Shown here one piece after another: positions 26,925-36,066 of a DNA stretch of 64,000 bases. The position numbers and the translations under genes are program-made. How positions within the stretch are numbered: the stretch's first letter is position 1; each line of letters begins with the position of its first letter. The stretch comes from Mycobacterium sp. 141 (GTDB taxonomy: Bacteria; Actinomycetota; Actinomycetes; Mycobacteriales; Mycobacteriaceae), in assembly GCF_000382405.1 (NCBI RefSeq), contig NZ_KB908274.1, forward strand, positions 24,187 through 88,186, in the 5' to 3' direction. Under the pieces are notes generated by a model that saw nothing but the letters and a program-made list of their open reading frames with translations, ran no database searches and had not been told where the DNA came from.

Positions 26925-27348
26925 GTCCGAATTGTGGCCCAGTGGATACGGAAAGCCGTACACAGCAGGATGTGTCGCGGTATCAGTCCGATAACCGATT
27001 CGTCTACAAAGCGTGAAGTTTGTGACCACCTTTGAGCGGGGAAAGGATGCCGGGGTTCGCCGAGACATTGCTTCGGTCGTTGATATCTACAAAGTTGCAG
27101 CCGATCAGATTCGGCAGACCATCCGCAACTACGAAAGTGGCACCACCATCGGTGGCGACGCCAGCACTGGCACACTGACGGCAGTGCCACCACTCGCGCA
27201 TGTGGCGCCGGGTGACCAGAGCCGCGGTGGCTGAAAGTCATTGCACGCGCCAGCACAACTGCGCCAATTACGTTGGGCGACAATGTCCCGCCCCATGACG
27301 GCAAGCCGGTCGACTGGAAGCTGATTCGGCTAGCACGACTGACACAAA
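26925..27348. other. 424-bp gap without a supported gene
   Basis: Holds frames on both strands (for example a 73-aa plus-strand frame from 27013) but none with a good start site or recognisable motif. The direct neighbours are both on the minus strand. It presumably carries the flavin oxidase promoter. Confidence 0.45.
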
Positions 27349-27386
27349 CGAAGCGCTCCCGGCCCAACAGGACCGGGAGCGCTTCG
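27349..27386 (-). terminator. Terminator of groES-groEL1
   Basis: Arms CGAAGCGCTCCCGG and CCGGGAGCGCTTCG form a perfect 14-bp stem with a 10-base loop, starting 10 bases beyond the groEL1 stop on the minus strand. Confidence 0.85.
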
Positions 27387-27396
27387 TACGCGCTAC

Positions 27397-29010
27397 CTAG
27401 TGGGCGTGCCCGTGATGGCCGTGGTCGGCCTCTTCGGCAGGCTTGTCCACAATGGCGGTCTCGGTGGTCAGAATCATCCGGGCCACCGATGCGGCGTTGA
27501 GGATTGCCGAACGGGTCACCTTGACCGGGTCGACGATGCCGTCGGCGACCAGGTCGCCGTAGGTCAGCGTCGCGGCGTTGAAGCCCTGCCCGTTGCCAAG
27601 CTCGCTGACCTTGTTCACCACGACGGAGCCGTCCAGCCCGGCGTTGGTTGCGATCCAGTACAGCGGGGCCGACAGCGCCGAGGAGAACACCTCGACACCC
27701 AGCGCCTCGTCACCCTTGACCTCACCGCGCAGCTTGTCCAGCGCCGCGCGGGCTTGGACCAGTGCGGCGCCGCCGCCGGTGACGATGCCCTCCTCGACGG
27801 CCGCTTTGGCCGCCGCGACGGCGTCCTCGACCGCTTCCTTGCGCTTCTTGAGGTCGGTCTCGGTGGCTGCGCCGACCTTGATCACCGCGACACCGCCGGC
27901 CAGCTTGGCCAGCCGCTCCTCCAGCTTCTCGCGATCCCAGTCGGACTCGGTGGTCTCGATCTCGGACTTGAGCTGCTTGACGCGGTCGGCCACGGCCTCC
28001 TTGGAACCGCCGCCGTCGACGATCACGGTGCTGTCCTTGCTGACCACGACGCGCCGTGCCGAACCCAGCACGTCGAGACCGGCCTCGCGCAGCACCAGAC
28101 CCACGTCGGGGTTGATCACCTGGGCGCCGGTCACAATGGCGAGGTCTTCCAGGAACGCCTTGCGGCGGTCACCGAAGAACGGCGCCTTGACCGCAACGGC
28201 CTTGAGCGTCTTGCGGATGGCGTTGACGACCAGGGTCGACAGCGCCTCACCCTCGACGTCCTCGGCGACGATCAGCAACGGCTTACCTGCCTCGGCGACC
28301 TTCTCCAGCAGCGGCAGCAGGTCGGGCAGTGAGCTGATCTTGTCTCGGTGCAGCAGCACCACCGCGTCCTCGAGCACTGCTTCCTGCAGGTCGAAGTCGG
28401 TGACGAAATAGGCCGAGATGAAGCCCTTGTCGAAGCCGACGCCCTCGGTGATCTCCAGCTCGGTGTTGAGCGTCGAGGACTCCTCGACGGTCACGACGCC
28501 GTCGTGGCCGACCTTGGTCATGGCCTCGCCGACCAGCTCGCCGATCTGCTCGTCCCGCGAGGACACCGTGGCGACCTGAGCGATGGCGGTCTTGTCGGAG
28601 ACCGGCTTGGCAGCGGCCAGCAGGGCCTCGGACGCCGCGTCGGCGGCCTTGCCGATGCCGAGACCCAGCGCGATCGGGTTGGCACCGGCGGCGACGTAAC
28701 GCAGCCCGGACTTGATCAGTGCCTGCGCCAGCACCGTTGCGGTGGTCGTGCCGTCGCCGGCGACGTCGTTGGTCTTGGTGGCCACCGACTTGACCAGTTG
28801 GGCTCCCAGGTTCTCGAACGGATCCTCGAGATCGATCTCCCTGGCGACGGTGACACCGTCATTGGTGACCTGCGGGCCACCGAACGCCTTGGCGAGCACC
28901 ACGTAGCGGCCGCGCGGGCCCAGGGTCACCTTGACGGCGTCGGCGAGCTTGTCGACACCGGCCTCCATGGCACGGCGCGCAGTTTCGTTGAACTCAATCT
29001 GCTTGCTCAT
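27397..29010 (-). CDS. groEL1: Chaperonin GroEL1 with His-rich C-terminus
   Basis: 537-aa 60-kDa chaperonin subunit. It carries the conserved AGDGTTTATVLAQAL region and ends in EEADHGHHGHAH instead of the Gly-Met repeat of canonical GroEL. That tail marks the GroEL1 paralogue, which in M. smegmatis acts in biofilm mycolate metabolism and may bind metal. It forms an operon with groES as in Rv3418c-Rv3417c. The housekeeping groEL2 is not in this window. Confidence 0.97.
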   Translation of the reverse strand: MSKQIEFNETARRAMEAGVDKLADAVKVTLGPRGRYVVLAKAFGGPQVTNDGVTVAREIDLEDPFENLGAQLVKSVATKTNDVAGDGTTTATVLAQALIKSGLRYVAAGANPIALGLGIGKAADAASEALLAAAKPVSDKTAIAQVATVSSRDEQIGELVGEAMTKVGHDGVVTVEESSTLNTELEITEGVGFDKGFISAYFVTDFDLQEAVLEDAVVLLHRDKISSLPDLLPLLEKVAEAGKPLLIVAEDVEGEALSTLVVNAIRKTLKAVAVKAPFFGDRRKAFLEDLAIVTGAQVINPDVGLVLREAGLDVLGSARRVVVSKDSTVIVDGGGSKEAVADRVKQLKSEIETTESDWDREKLEERLAKLAGGVAVIKVGAATETDLKKRKEAVEDAVAAAKAAVEEGIVTGGGAALVQARAALDKLRGEVKGDEALGVEVFSSALSAPLYWIATNAGLDGSVVVNKVSELGNGQGFNAATLTYGDLVADGIVDPVKVTRSAILNAASVARMILTTETAIVDKPAEEADHGHHGHAH

Positions 29011-29124
29011 AGATGTCTTTCCTTAATTTCCCCGTCGCTGCGCTCGCCCAAAGGCAATAACGCATACCGCCCCGGACACCACCCGTGCTCACACGGGGAT
29101 CTCCGGGGCGGGACACGGGTGCTT

Positions 29125-29424
29125 TTACTTGGAGACGACAGCCAGCACGTCGCGGGCCGACAGGATCAGGTACTCCTCGCCGTTGTACTTGATCTCGGTG
29201 CCGCCGTACTTGCTGTAGATGACGGTGTCGCCCTCGGCAACGTCCAGAGGGATCCGCTTCTCGCCGTCCTCATCCCAGCGGCCGGGGCCAACTGCGACGA
29301 CGGTGCCTTCCTGCGGCTTTTCCTTGGCGGTGTCGGGGATGACCAGACCGGAAGCGGTCGTGGTCTCGGCCTCGTTGGCCTGAACGAGGATCTTGTCCTC
29401 GAGTGGCTTGATGTTGACTGCCAC
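29125..29424 (-). CDS. groES: Co-chaperonin GroES
   Basis: 99-aa 10-kDa heptameric co-chaperonin. It begins [13 protein letters not shown] after the GTG start at 29424; the mobile loop ([15 protein letters not shown]) and the C-terminal [11 protein letters not shown] are intact. A CIRCE operator lies upstream, and groEL1 starts 114 bases downstream. Confidence 0.97.
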
Positions 29425-29557
29425 GATGGAAGCCCTCCACTTGTCGGGGTGTGGATCCGGGGGATCCCCAGATGCCAATTACCAGGTGTTCGTGGCATGC
29501 GCCCGTGCCCTCGCTCCGTCGTCGCGGGTGCCGGCGCTGGGTTTGGCCGCGTGCCAC

Positions 29558-29584
29558 CTAGCACTCTATACATGCGAGTGCTAG
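29558..29584 (-). promoter_or_regulatory. CIRCE operator (HrcA site) upstream of groES
   Basis: CTAGCACTC-N9-GAGTGCTAG is a perfect 9-bp inverted repeat matching the CIRCE consensus TTAGCACTC-N9-GAGTGCTAA apart from the end bases. A third CTAGCACTC half-site follows at 29581-29589. HrcA would repress groES-groEL1 here until heat shock. Confidence 0.93.
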
Positions 29585-29604
29585 CACTCAAGGTTGGGCC
29601 GTGA

Positions 29605-29733
29605 CTATTTGGCCGGTTGTTCATCCACAGCGAACACGGTGGCGGTGCGGGTCGCGTCGCAGCAGCCGGTGATCTCCAGCTTGTCGGCGACGGTGCCGAT
29701 GCGCGATCCGCCTGCGGCTTCTCGCCGGCTCAC
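29605..29733 (-). CDS. Possible 42-aa ORF translationally coupled to tsaD
   Basis: A GTG at 29733 overlaps the tsaD stop (GTGA), continuing the 4-bp overlap pattern of this operon. The frame encodes VSRREAAGGSRIGTV, then ADKLEITGCCDATRTA and TVFAVDEQPAK before a TAG. Its first bases resemble the 35-bp repeat at 4278. It has no recognised family. It could be a real small protein, or only a repeat followed by a chance frame. Confidence 0.35.
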   Translation of the reverse strand: MSRREAAGGSRIGTVADKLEITGCCDATRTATVFAVDEQPAK

Positions 29734-30776
29734 GCCACTTGCCCCCGCACCACCGGCAGTCCAGGATCACTCGCGGCGTCCAGCGGTGAGGGCTCGGCGC
29801 CCGCCGCGATCAGATGCGCTGCGAACGACGCGATCATCGCGCCGTTGTCGGTGCACAATCGCGGCCGGGGCACCCGGAGCGTCAAACCTGCTGCAGCGCA
29901 ACGCTCTTCGGCCAGTTCACGCAGCCGCGAGTTGGCCGCCACCCCACCGGCGATCAGCAGCGTGGAGACTTCTAGGTCGGTGGCGGCACGCACAGCCTTA
30001 CGGGTCAGCACGTCGGCGACCGCCTCCTGGAAGCCGGCCGCGACATCTGCCTTGACCGCCGCGGAATGGACCGCTTCTTTCTCCCAGTGGCGCGCCACCG
30101 CCGTCTTCAGACCGGAGAAGCTGAACGCGTACGGGTCGTCGCGCGGCCCGGTCATCCCGCGCGGGAAGACGACGGCGTTGCGGTCACCCGTGCGGGCCAG
30201 GTCGTCGAGCACCTTGCCGCCGGGATAGCCCAGGCCGAGCAGCCGGGCCACCTTGTCGTAGGCCTCGCCGGCCGCATCGTCGACGGTGCTGCCCAGCTCG
30301 ACGATCGGTTCCCCCAGCGACCGGACGTGCAGCAGGTGGGTGTGTCCGCCGGAGACCAGCAGCCCCACGCTCTCCGGGAGCGGACCGTGGTCGTATACGT
30401 CGGCGGCCAGATGCCCGCCGAGGTGGTTGACCGCGTAGAACGGCACATTCCAGCCGGCCGCGTAGGCCTTGGCTGCGGCCACTCCGACCAGCAGCGCCCC
30501 GGCCAGGCCCGGACCGATCGTGGCGGCGACGACGTCGGGTCGCTCGATGCCCGCGGTGTCCAGCGCGCGCCGCATGGTGGGGCCCAGCGACTCCAGGTGG
30601 GCGCGCGACGCGATCTCGGGGACGACGCCGCCGAACCGGGCGTGCTCGTCGACGCTGGACGCGACTTCGTCGGCAAGGAGAGAAACGGTTGCCGGCCCCC
30701 CGTCTTCCGGCAAGGCGAGCTCGGCGATGCCGACTCCGGTTTCGTCACAGGAACTTTCGATGGCCAGGATGATCAC
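29730..30776 (-). CDS. tsaD: tRNA N6-threonylcarbamoyladenosine transferase TsaD
   Basis: 348 aa (also called Gcp/Kae1). TsaD moves threonylcarbamoyl onto A37 of ANN-decoding tRNAs, with TsaB and TsaE, both encoded upstream in this operon. The N-terminal IESSCDETGVGIAEL and the metal-binding VNHLGGHLAAD are present, as is the GPGLAGALLVG loop. Length is normal. Its start overlaps the rimI stop by 4 bp. Confidence 0.97.
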   Translation of the reverse strand: MIILAIESSCDETGVGIAELALPEDGGPATVSLLADEVASSVDEHARFGGVVPEIASRAHLESLGPTMRRALDTAGIERPDVVAATIGPGLAGALLVGVAAAKAYAAGWNVPFYAVNHLGGHLAADVYDHGPLPESVGLLVSGGHTHLLHVRSLGEPIVELGSTVDDAAGEAYDKVARLLGLGYPGGKVLDDLARTGDRNAVVFPRGMTGPRDDPYAFSFSGLKTAVARHWEKEAVHSAAVKADVAAGFQEAVADVLTRKAVRAATDLEVSTLLIAGGVAANSRLRELAEERCAAAGLTLRVPRPRLCTDNGAMIASFAAHLIAAGAEPSPLDAASDPGLPVVRGQVA

Positions 30777-31237
30777 GATGGACTCCGGGTGGGAAGGCGT
30801 TGCATGGTATAGGCGTCGGCACCGCTGGCCCGGTAATACCGTTTGCGCAGACCGATGTTGACGAAGCCGACGCTCTCGTAGAGCTTGATCGCCGGTACGT
30901 TGTCGGTGCGGACTTCCAGGAAAACCATTCCCCCCGAGGCTATCTCGAGCATGGCGTCGAGCAGCCGCCGGCCGATGCCCTGACCTTGGAAGTCGGGATC
31001 GACACCGATGGTGTGCACTTCGTACTCGTAGGGGCGGACCCGACCCAATCGGGAGATCCCGGCATAGCCGACCAGGCGTCCCTCACTGCGCGCAGCGATG
31101 TAGTGGTTGTGCTTGGCGGCCAGCTCGGCGAAAAAGGCTCGTGCCGGCCAGGGATCGTCCCCGGGGAACAGCTGGGACTCCAGTTCCGCGCAGCGGTCGG
31201 CGTCGGCCTTGGTCAGCGCGCCGTACACGATGGTCAT
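30773..31237 (-). CDS. rimI: Ribosomal-protein-alanine N-acetyltransferase RimI
   Basis: 154-aa GNAT acetyltransferase. The acetyl-CoA loop is DPDFQGQGIGRRLLDAML, followed by FLEVRTDNVPAIKLYESVGF and NIGLRKRYY, the RimI pattern. It acetylates protein N-termini; in bacteria the classic substrate is ribosomal protein S18. It sits between tsaB and tsaD with 4-bp overlaps on both sides, as in Rv3420c. Confidence 0.93.
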   Translation of the reverse strand: MTIVYGALTKADADRCAELESQLFPGDDPWPARAFFAELAAKHNHYIAARSEGRLVGYAGISRLGRVRPYEYEVHTIGVDPDFQGQGIGRRLLDAMLEIASGGMVFLEVRTDNVPAIKLYESVGFVNIGLRKRYYRASGADAYTMQRLPTRSPS

Positions 31238-31860
31238 TTCCGCACCGCCACAGACGGTTTGGCGTCGGGCCGGCGCAGGTAGAGCGGGATCAGCGGCGCC
31301 GGGTCGCCCCAGTCGTTCACCGCAGCGACGAGGCCGTCCGGCGTCGGATACACCGCCTCCTGGCGCGGCAGGTCGAACAGCGCGGTGTGCTCGGGTGATC
31401 CGGCCACCTCGTCTGCACCGGCGGGTACGTCGGCGGGGGCGTTGACGGCCGGGCCGTCGATGCGGAGCCCGTCGCGGTAGCGCGCCCAGTACACCTCACG
31501 GCGACGCGCATCGGTAACCACCAGCACGTCTCCAGAGGTACGCACGCCGATGGCGTCGAGGCTGCACACGCCGTACACCGGGACACCGAGCGCGTGCCCG
31601 AACGCCGCGGCACTCGCCATGCCGACCCGCAGCCCGGTGAAGGGACCGGGACCGCAACCGACGACGACGGCGTCCAGGTCGGCCATCGTCAGCCCGGCAT
31701 CGGCCAACGCAGCCAACACATTCGGGGTGAGTTGCTCGGCATGCGCTCGCGGGTCGAGGGTGACCCGTTCGGCCAGGATGGTCACGGTGCCGTCGTCGGC
31801 GCGCCGCACCGCCCCGGCGCTGACCGCCGGCGTTGCGGTGTCGATCGTCAGCAGGTTCAC
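31234..31860 (-). CDS. tsaB: tRNA threonylcarbamoyladenosine biosynthesis protein TsaB
   Basis: 208-aa ASKHA-fold partner of TsaD. It begins VNLLTIDTATPAVSAG and has the conserved VVGCGPGPFTGLRVGM. GTG 31860 is preferred over ATG 31878 because it gives the GTGA overlap with tsaE seen throughout the operon and has GGAG upstream. TsaB is a catalytically inactive scaffold in the t6A complex. Confidence 0.94.
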   Translation of the reverse strand: MNLLTIDTATPAVSAGAVRRADDGTVTILAERVTLDPRAHAEQLTPNVLAALADAGLTMADLDAVVVGCGPGPFTGLRVGMASAAAFGHALGVPVYGVCSLDAIGVRTSGDVLVVTDARRREVYWARYRDGLRIDGPAVNAPADVPAGADEVAGSPEHTALFDLPRQEAVYPTPDGLVAAVNDWGDPAPLIPLYLRRPDAKPSVAVRK

Positions 31861-32324
31861 GGCGCGCTCCACTGCCATGTCACGGTACGGACCTCACTGT
31901 CGGGGTCCCGGTCGATCCGGATGTCGAGATGGTGGTCGGACAACCGCTCGGCCAGCCCTTCACCCCACTCGACCACCACCACGGCGTCCTCCAGATCGGT
32001 GTCGAGGTCCAGCGCGTCGAGTTCACCGAGCAGATCGGCTCCGGCGTGGTCGAGCAGCCGGTACATGTCGACGTGGATCATGGCTGGCCTGCCCGCTTGG
32101 CGCGCCCGATGCACCCGGGCCAGCACGAAGGTCGGCGACACCACAGGCCCGTCGACGTCCATGGCTTGGGCAATGCCCTTGGCCAGCACCGTCTTTCCCG
32201 CACCCAGCGGCCCGGACAGCACCACCACGTCGCCGGCGCTCAAGCCCGTACCCAGTGTGGCACCGAGGGCGATGGTGTCGTCGGCGGTCGACAGTTGCGC
32301 GGTACCCGCGGTGCGCTCAGCCAT
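31857..32324 (-). CDS. tsaE: tRNA threonylcarbamoyladenosine biosynthesis ATPase TsaE
   Basis: 155-aa P-loop ATPase of the t6A complex. Walker A is GPLGAGKTVLAKG; the PVVSPTFVLARVH strand and HVDMYRL motif are typical. It overlaps the hydrolase gene by 8 bp upstream and tsaB by 4 bp downstream. Confidence 0.95.
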   Translation of the reverse strand: MAERTAGTAQLSTADDTIALGATLGTGLSAGDVVVLSGPLGAGKTVLAKGIAQAMDVDGPVVSPTFVLARVHRARQAGRPAMIHVDMYRLLDHAGADLLGELDALDLDTDLEDAVVVVEWGEGLAERLSDHHLDIRIDRDPDSEVRTVTWQWSAP

Positions 32325-33429
32325 GGGGCCGGATCCGGTCGCGCACCCGACGCGACAGTGTGACCAGCTTGGACGGGGTGGCCCGCTGGACCAATCCGAC
32401 CAGCGCGTCGTCGATCACCTCGGGCTCCTCCAGTTGCACCAGATGGCCCGCTCCCCCGACGATCACCAACTCCGATTTGGGTAGCTGCGCGGCCATGACC
32501 TCTGAGTATTCCATCGGGGTGAGCAGGTCCCGATCACCACAGGCGATCAATGTCGGCACCCGGGCCAACACCGGCAGGGCCGCCGTCTCGTCGTGCACCT
32601 CGAGTGCGTGCAGGAACTCCACCACTGTCGTGATCGGCGTGCCGTGCATCATCTGCTCGGAGAACTCCACCACGCTGGGGCTGATCTTCTCGTCGCCGTA
32701 GGACGCGGCGCGCAGGATCGGGGCGATGACCGACCGTGCGGCACCGCGGGTGCGATGCACCGTCTTCGGTGCGTACCGCGCGGCGAACCGCACCACTTCC
32801 AGCGCCGGGTTGCGCAATATCTCGCCGAGCGGGGACCGCGACACTCCTTCGGCGGCCGAGGCGATCAGGGCGGCACCCACGACCCTCGACGGGTAGCGCT
32901 TCGGGAACTGGTGGGCGTGCGACAGCACCGCCATACCGCCCATCGAATGGCCCACGAGCACCACCGGGCCACGCGGAACCGTCACCGCCAGTACGGATTC
33001 GAGGTCCTCGCCCAGCTGCTCGACGGTGTAAGTATCAGGCCCGGCTGTCCCTGACTGGCCGTGGCCACGCTGGTCGTAGAACACCATCCGCACCTGCGGG
33101 CCCCATTGCTCGGCCAGCCGGGCCCGCTGAAAGTGGAAGGCGCCCATCTCAAGACAGAATCCGTGGGCGAACACCACGGTCAGCGGAGCGTCGAGCGGCC
33201 CGACCTCGCGCACCGCCAGCGGCACTCCGTCGACGGTGGTGACGACCGAACTGCGGTCAGCGTCGAGTAGGTGAAAGTCCTCCCCAGCGTAGGGATCTTC
33301 GGCGAGGACCCGACGGCCCAGCGACCGTGCGACCGAGAGACTAGCGACGGTGCCGACGGCGGTCAGTCCGGCTGCACCCGCCAGCCAGCGGGCCCGGTGA
33401 TGGTGCTCATCGAAGGTGCTGCCGCTCAA
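32317..33429 (-). CDS. Alpha/beta-fold hydrolase, probably membrane-anchored
   Basis: 370 aa. A hydrophobic N-terminal segment (about 16-36) may anchor it. The alpha/beta hydrolase core shows the oxyanion HGFCLEMG, the nucleophile elbow GHSMGG with Ser162, and a late GGAGHLVQLE that supplies the His. The substrate is unknown; an ester or lipid hydrolase is likely. It is locked between alr and tsaE by overlaps of 4 and 8 bp, so it is expressed with them. Confidence 0.88.
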   Translation of the reverse strand: MSGSTFDEHHHRARWLAGAAGLTAVGTVASLSVARSLGRRVLAEDPYAGEDFHLLDADRSSVVTTVDGVPLAVREVGPLDAPLTVVFAHGFCLEMGAFHFQRARLAEQWGPQVRMVFYDQRGHGQSGTAGPDTYTVEQLGEDLESVLAVTVPRGPVVLVGHSMGGMAVLSHAHQFPKRYPSRVVGAALIASAAEGVSRSPLGEILRNPALEVVRFAARYAPKTVHRTRGAARSVIAPILRAASYGDEKISPSVVEFSEQMMHGTPITTVVEFLHALEVHDETAALPVLARVPTLIACGDRDLLTPMEYSEVMAAQLPKSELVIVGGAGHLVQLEEPEVIDDALVGLVQRATPSKLVTLSRRVRDRIRPHG

Positions 33430-34598
33430 TGGCCCTGGCCCGAAACGTAGGTGCGCACGACCCGGCCGCGCGGGCTGGTGACGATCTCGTAGTGGATGGT
33501 GTCGAGCAGATCAGCCCAATCCTGGGCGGTGGGCTCACCCTGGGTGCCCGGCCCGAACAGGATGGCGTCGTCGCCCTCGGCGACGTCGGCCGCGTCAGGT
33601 CCGAGATCGACGACGAACTGGTCCATGCACACGCGCCCGACGGCACGCCGGCGCCGACCCCCGATCAGCACGTCGATCCGGCCGCTCAGAGCCCGGTAGA
33701 CACCGTCGGCGTAGCCGATCGGCAGCAGTGCCAGCGTGGTGTCGCGGTGGGCGACCCACTGGTGGCCGTAGGACACCCCGTCCCCGGCTCGAACCGAACG
33801 CACCAGTGCCACTGGGCATTTCAACGTCATCGCGGGCCGCAGCCCCATATCTCCCCGGTCCGGGACCGGGTTCAGGCCGTAGACCGCGACGCCGGGCCGC
33901 ACCATGTCGAAGGCCAGGTCGGGCCGGGTCATCACGGCGGGCGAATTGCTCAGGTGCGCGATCTCGAAGGGCACTCCCTGTTGACGGCCACGGTCGCGCA
34001 TCTCGGTCAGCCGCTGCGCCTGCACGCCGTTGAATGGATGCTCCGGAACATCGCCGTGCACCAGGTGGCTCATGATCCCCCGCACCCGGATCGCCCCGTC
34101 GGTGTGGGCGCGGTGCAACGCGGTCAACGTTGCGGGATAGTCGGCGGCGCTCACCCCGTTGCGGCTGAGCCCGGTGTCGACCTTCACCGACACCGTGGCG
34201 GGGCGGCCGGTCTGTGTGACCGCCAGCAAAACATCGTCGAGTTGGCGTGGCGAGGACACCGCGATCTGAACATCGGCCGCCACGGCCGGGGCGAAGTCGG
34301 TTCCCGGGGTATGCAGCCATGCCAGCACGGGGGCGGTGATCCCGCCCGCGCGCAGTGCCAGCGCCTCGGCGATGGTCGCGACGCCGAGTTCGGCGGCGCC
34401 TGCAGCGAGTGCAGCCTGGGCTGCCGGCACGGCGCCATGCCCGTAGCCGTCGGCCTTGACCACCGCCATGACCTGCGCCGCTCCGGCCAGCTCACGCAGC
34501 ACACCCACGTTGTGCCGGATGGCGCCGAGATCCACCACTGCCTGCGGCGTTGCGCTCGGAGCCAGCGGGGTCGTGAGTTCGGTCGTCTGCATAGTCAT
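33426..34598 (-). CDS. alr: Alanine racemase
   Basis: 390-aa PLP enzyme that makes D-alanine for peptidoglycan; it is the target of D-cycloserine. Lys48 in VVKADGYGHG binds PLP. The second catalytic residue is the Tyr in GDGVSYGHQW, and GRVCMDQFVVDLG is conserved. ATG 34598 follows GGCGGTG; an in-frame ATG at 34592 is possible. First gene of the alr-hydrolase-tsaE-tsaB-rimI-tsaD operon, 59 bases after gadB. Confidence 0.96.
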   Translation of the reverse strand: MTMQTTELTTPLAPSATPQAVVDLGAIRHNVGVLRELAGAAQVMAVVKADGYGHGAVPAAQAALAAGAAELGVATIAEALALRAGGITAPVLAWLHTPGTDFAPAVAADVQIAVSSPRQLDDVLLAVTQTGRPATVSVKVDTGLSRNGVSAADYPATLTALHRAHTDGAIRVRGIMSHLVHGDVPEHPFNGVQAQRLTEMRDRGRQQGVPFEIAHLSNSPAVMTRPDLAFDMVRPGVAVYGLNPVPDRGDMGLRPAMTLKCPVALVRSVRAGDGVSYGHQWVAHRDTTLALLPIGYADGVYRALSGRIDVLIGGRRRRAVGRVCMDQFVVDLGPDAADVAEGDDAILFGPGTQGEPTAQDWADLLDTIHYEIVTSPRGRVVRTYVSGQGH

Positions 34599-34657
34599 AT
34601 CACCGCCCGCCATTGTCCCAGAGACGACGAGCGGCCCCGCACCAAGAGCGGGCACGG

Positions 34658-36052
34658 TCAGTGTGTGAAGGGCTGCACCCTGTCGAAGAACCCGCCGGGC
34701 TTGAGTTTGTCGAGGTGGCCCAGGGCGGTGATGGTGTCCTCCTTGAAGGCCCTGGCCAGATCGGTCGAGAAACCTTCCCGGACCACGATCCGCAGCACGA
34801 CGACGTCGTTGGCCTTGTCGGGCATGGTGTACGCCGGAACCTGCCAGCCGAATGCGCGCAACGCCTGTGACACGTCGAATTCGGTGTAGCCCGGGTTGCC
34901 CTTGAGCCGGAAACTGATCACCGGGATGGCCGACCCGTCGGAGATGATGTCGAAGTGCTCGCTGGCGCGCAGCTCGTCGCCGAGCCACCGCGCGGTCTGC
35001 GAGAGACATTTCATGACCTTGGTGTATCCGGCGCGGCCGAGGCGCAGGAAGTTGTAGTACTGGCCCACCACCTGGTTGCCGGGCCGGGAGAAGTTCAGCG
35101 TGAACGTCGGCATGTCGCCGCCGAGGTAGTTGACCCGGAACACGAGATCTTCGGGCAGGTGTTCCTTGCTGCGCCACACCACGAACCCGATACCCGGATA
35201 GGTCAGCCCGTACTTGTGCCCGCTGACGTTGATCGACACCACGCGGGGCAACCGGAAATCCCACTCGAGGTCGGGGTGCAGGAACGGCACCACGAAGCCA
35301 CCGCTGGCGGCGTCGACGTGGACCGGTATGTCGAGTTTTCCGGAACCTGCGAGCTCGTCGAGGGCCGCACAGATCTCGGCGACCGGCTCGAGTTCGCCGG
35401 TGAACGTGGTGCCGAGGATCGCGACGACGCCGATGGTGTCCTCGTCGACCGCGTCGAGCACCTGTTCGGGGGTGATGACGTATCGCCCCTCATCCATCGG
35501 CAGATAACGCGGCTCGACGTCGAAGTAGCGGCAGAACTTCTCCCACACCACCTGAACGTTGGAACCCATCACCAGGTTGGGGGTACGCCCCTTCCATCCG
35601 GATGGGTTGTCGGTTCCGCCGAACTTTTCGCGCCAGCGCCATTTCAGTGCCAGGCCCGCCAGCATCACGGCCTCGCTGGACCCGATGGTGGATACGCCGG
35701 TGGCACTCGACGGATCGTCGTCGCGCAGGTCTTCGGCATGGAAGAGATCGGCGACCATGTTGACGCAGCGAGTCTCGATGGCGGCGGTCGCCGGGTACTC
35801 GTCCTTGTCGATCATGTTCTTGTCGAACGTATCTGCCATCAGCTTTGCCGCCTCGTCATCCATGAAGGTGGTGACGAACGTCGCCAGATTCAGCCGCGAG
35901 CTGCCGTCGAGCATGAGTTCGTCCTGGATGAACCGGTAGGCCGCAGGGGGATCCATCGCGTCGTCCGGCAAGCGCAGCGCCGGGACGGGCGCCATGTCGA
36001 GTCGCGCGGTGTAGGCGGGGGCGACGAGGGCATGGGAGTGCTTGCGGGACAT
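34658..36052 (-). CDS. gadB: Glutamate decarboxylase
   Basis: 464-aa PLP-dependent decarboxylase that converts glutamate to GABA, consuming a proton. Lys280 in INVSGHKYGLTYPG binds PLP; PVHVDAASGGF provides the cofactor-contacting Asp. The fold continues to a C-terminal RIVVREGFS region. It may serve acid tolerance or the GABA shunt. It begins 14 bases after nnrD/E, matching Rv3433c-Rv3432c. Confidence 0.96.
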   Translation of the reverse strand: MSRKHSHALVAPAYTARLDMAPVPALRLPDDAMDPPAAYRFIQDELMLDGSSRLNLATFVTTFMDDEAAKLMADTFDKNMIDKDEYPATAAIETRCVNMVADLFHAEDLRDDDPSSATGVSTIGSSEAVMLAGLALKWRWREKFGGTDNPSGWKGRTPNLVMGSNVQVVWEKFCRYFDVEPRYLPMDEGRYVITPEQVLDAVDEDTIGVVAILGTTFTGELEPVAEICAALDELAGSGKLDIPVHVDAASGGFVVPFLHPDLEWDFRLPRVVSINVSGHKYGLTYPGIGFVVWRSKEHLPEDLVFRVNYLGGDMPTFTLNFSRPGNQVVGQYYNFLRLGRAGYTKVMKCLSQTARWLGDELRASEHFDIISDGSAIPVISFRLKGNPGYTEFDVSQALRAFGWQVPAYTMPDKANDVVVLRIVVREGFSTDLARAFKEDTITALGHLDKLKPGGFFDRVQPFTH

Positions 36053-36066
36053 GTGGATCCTTCCGG

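Noticed and set aside
27013..27234. 73-codon plus-strand frame between the flavin oxidase and groEL1
   Set aside because: Amino-acid pattern is plausible but there is no good ribosome-binding site and an equally open frame on the other strand; left unassigned.
27400..28332. Long plus-strand frames opposite groEL1
   Set aside because: Antisense shadows of groEL1 with no features of their own.
34599..35264. N-terminal extension of the alr frame to 612 codons
   Set aside because: It runs through gadB; the canonical Alr start with PLP Lys at 48 is at 34598.
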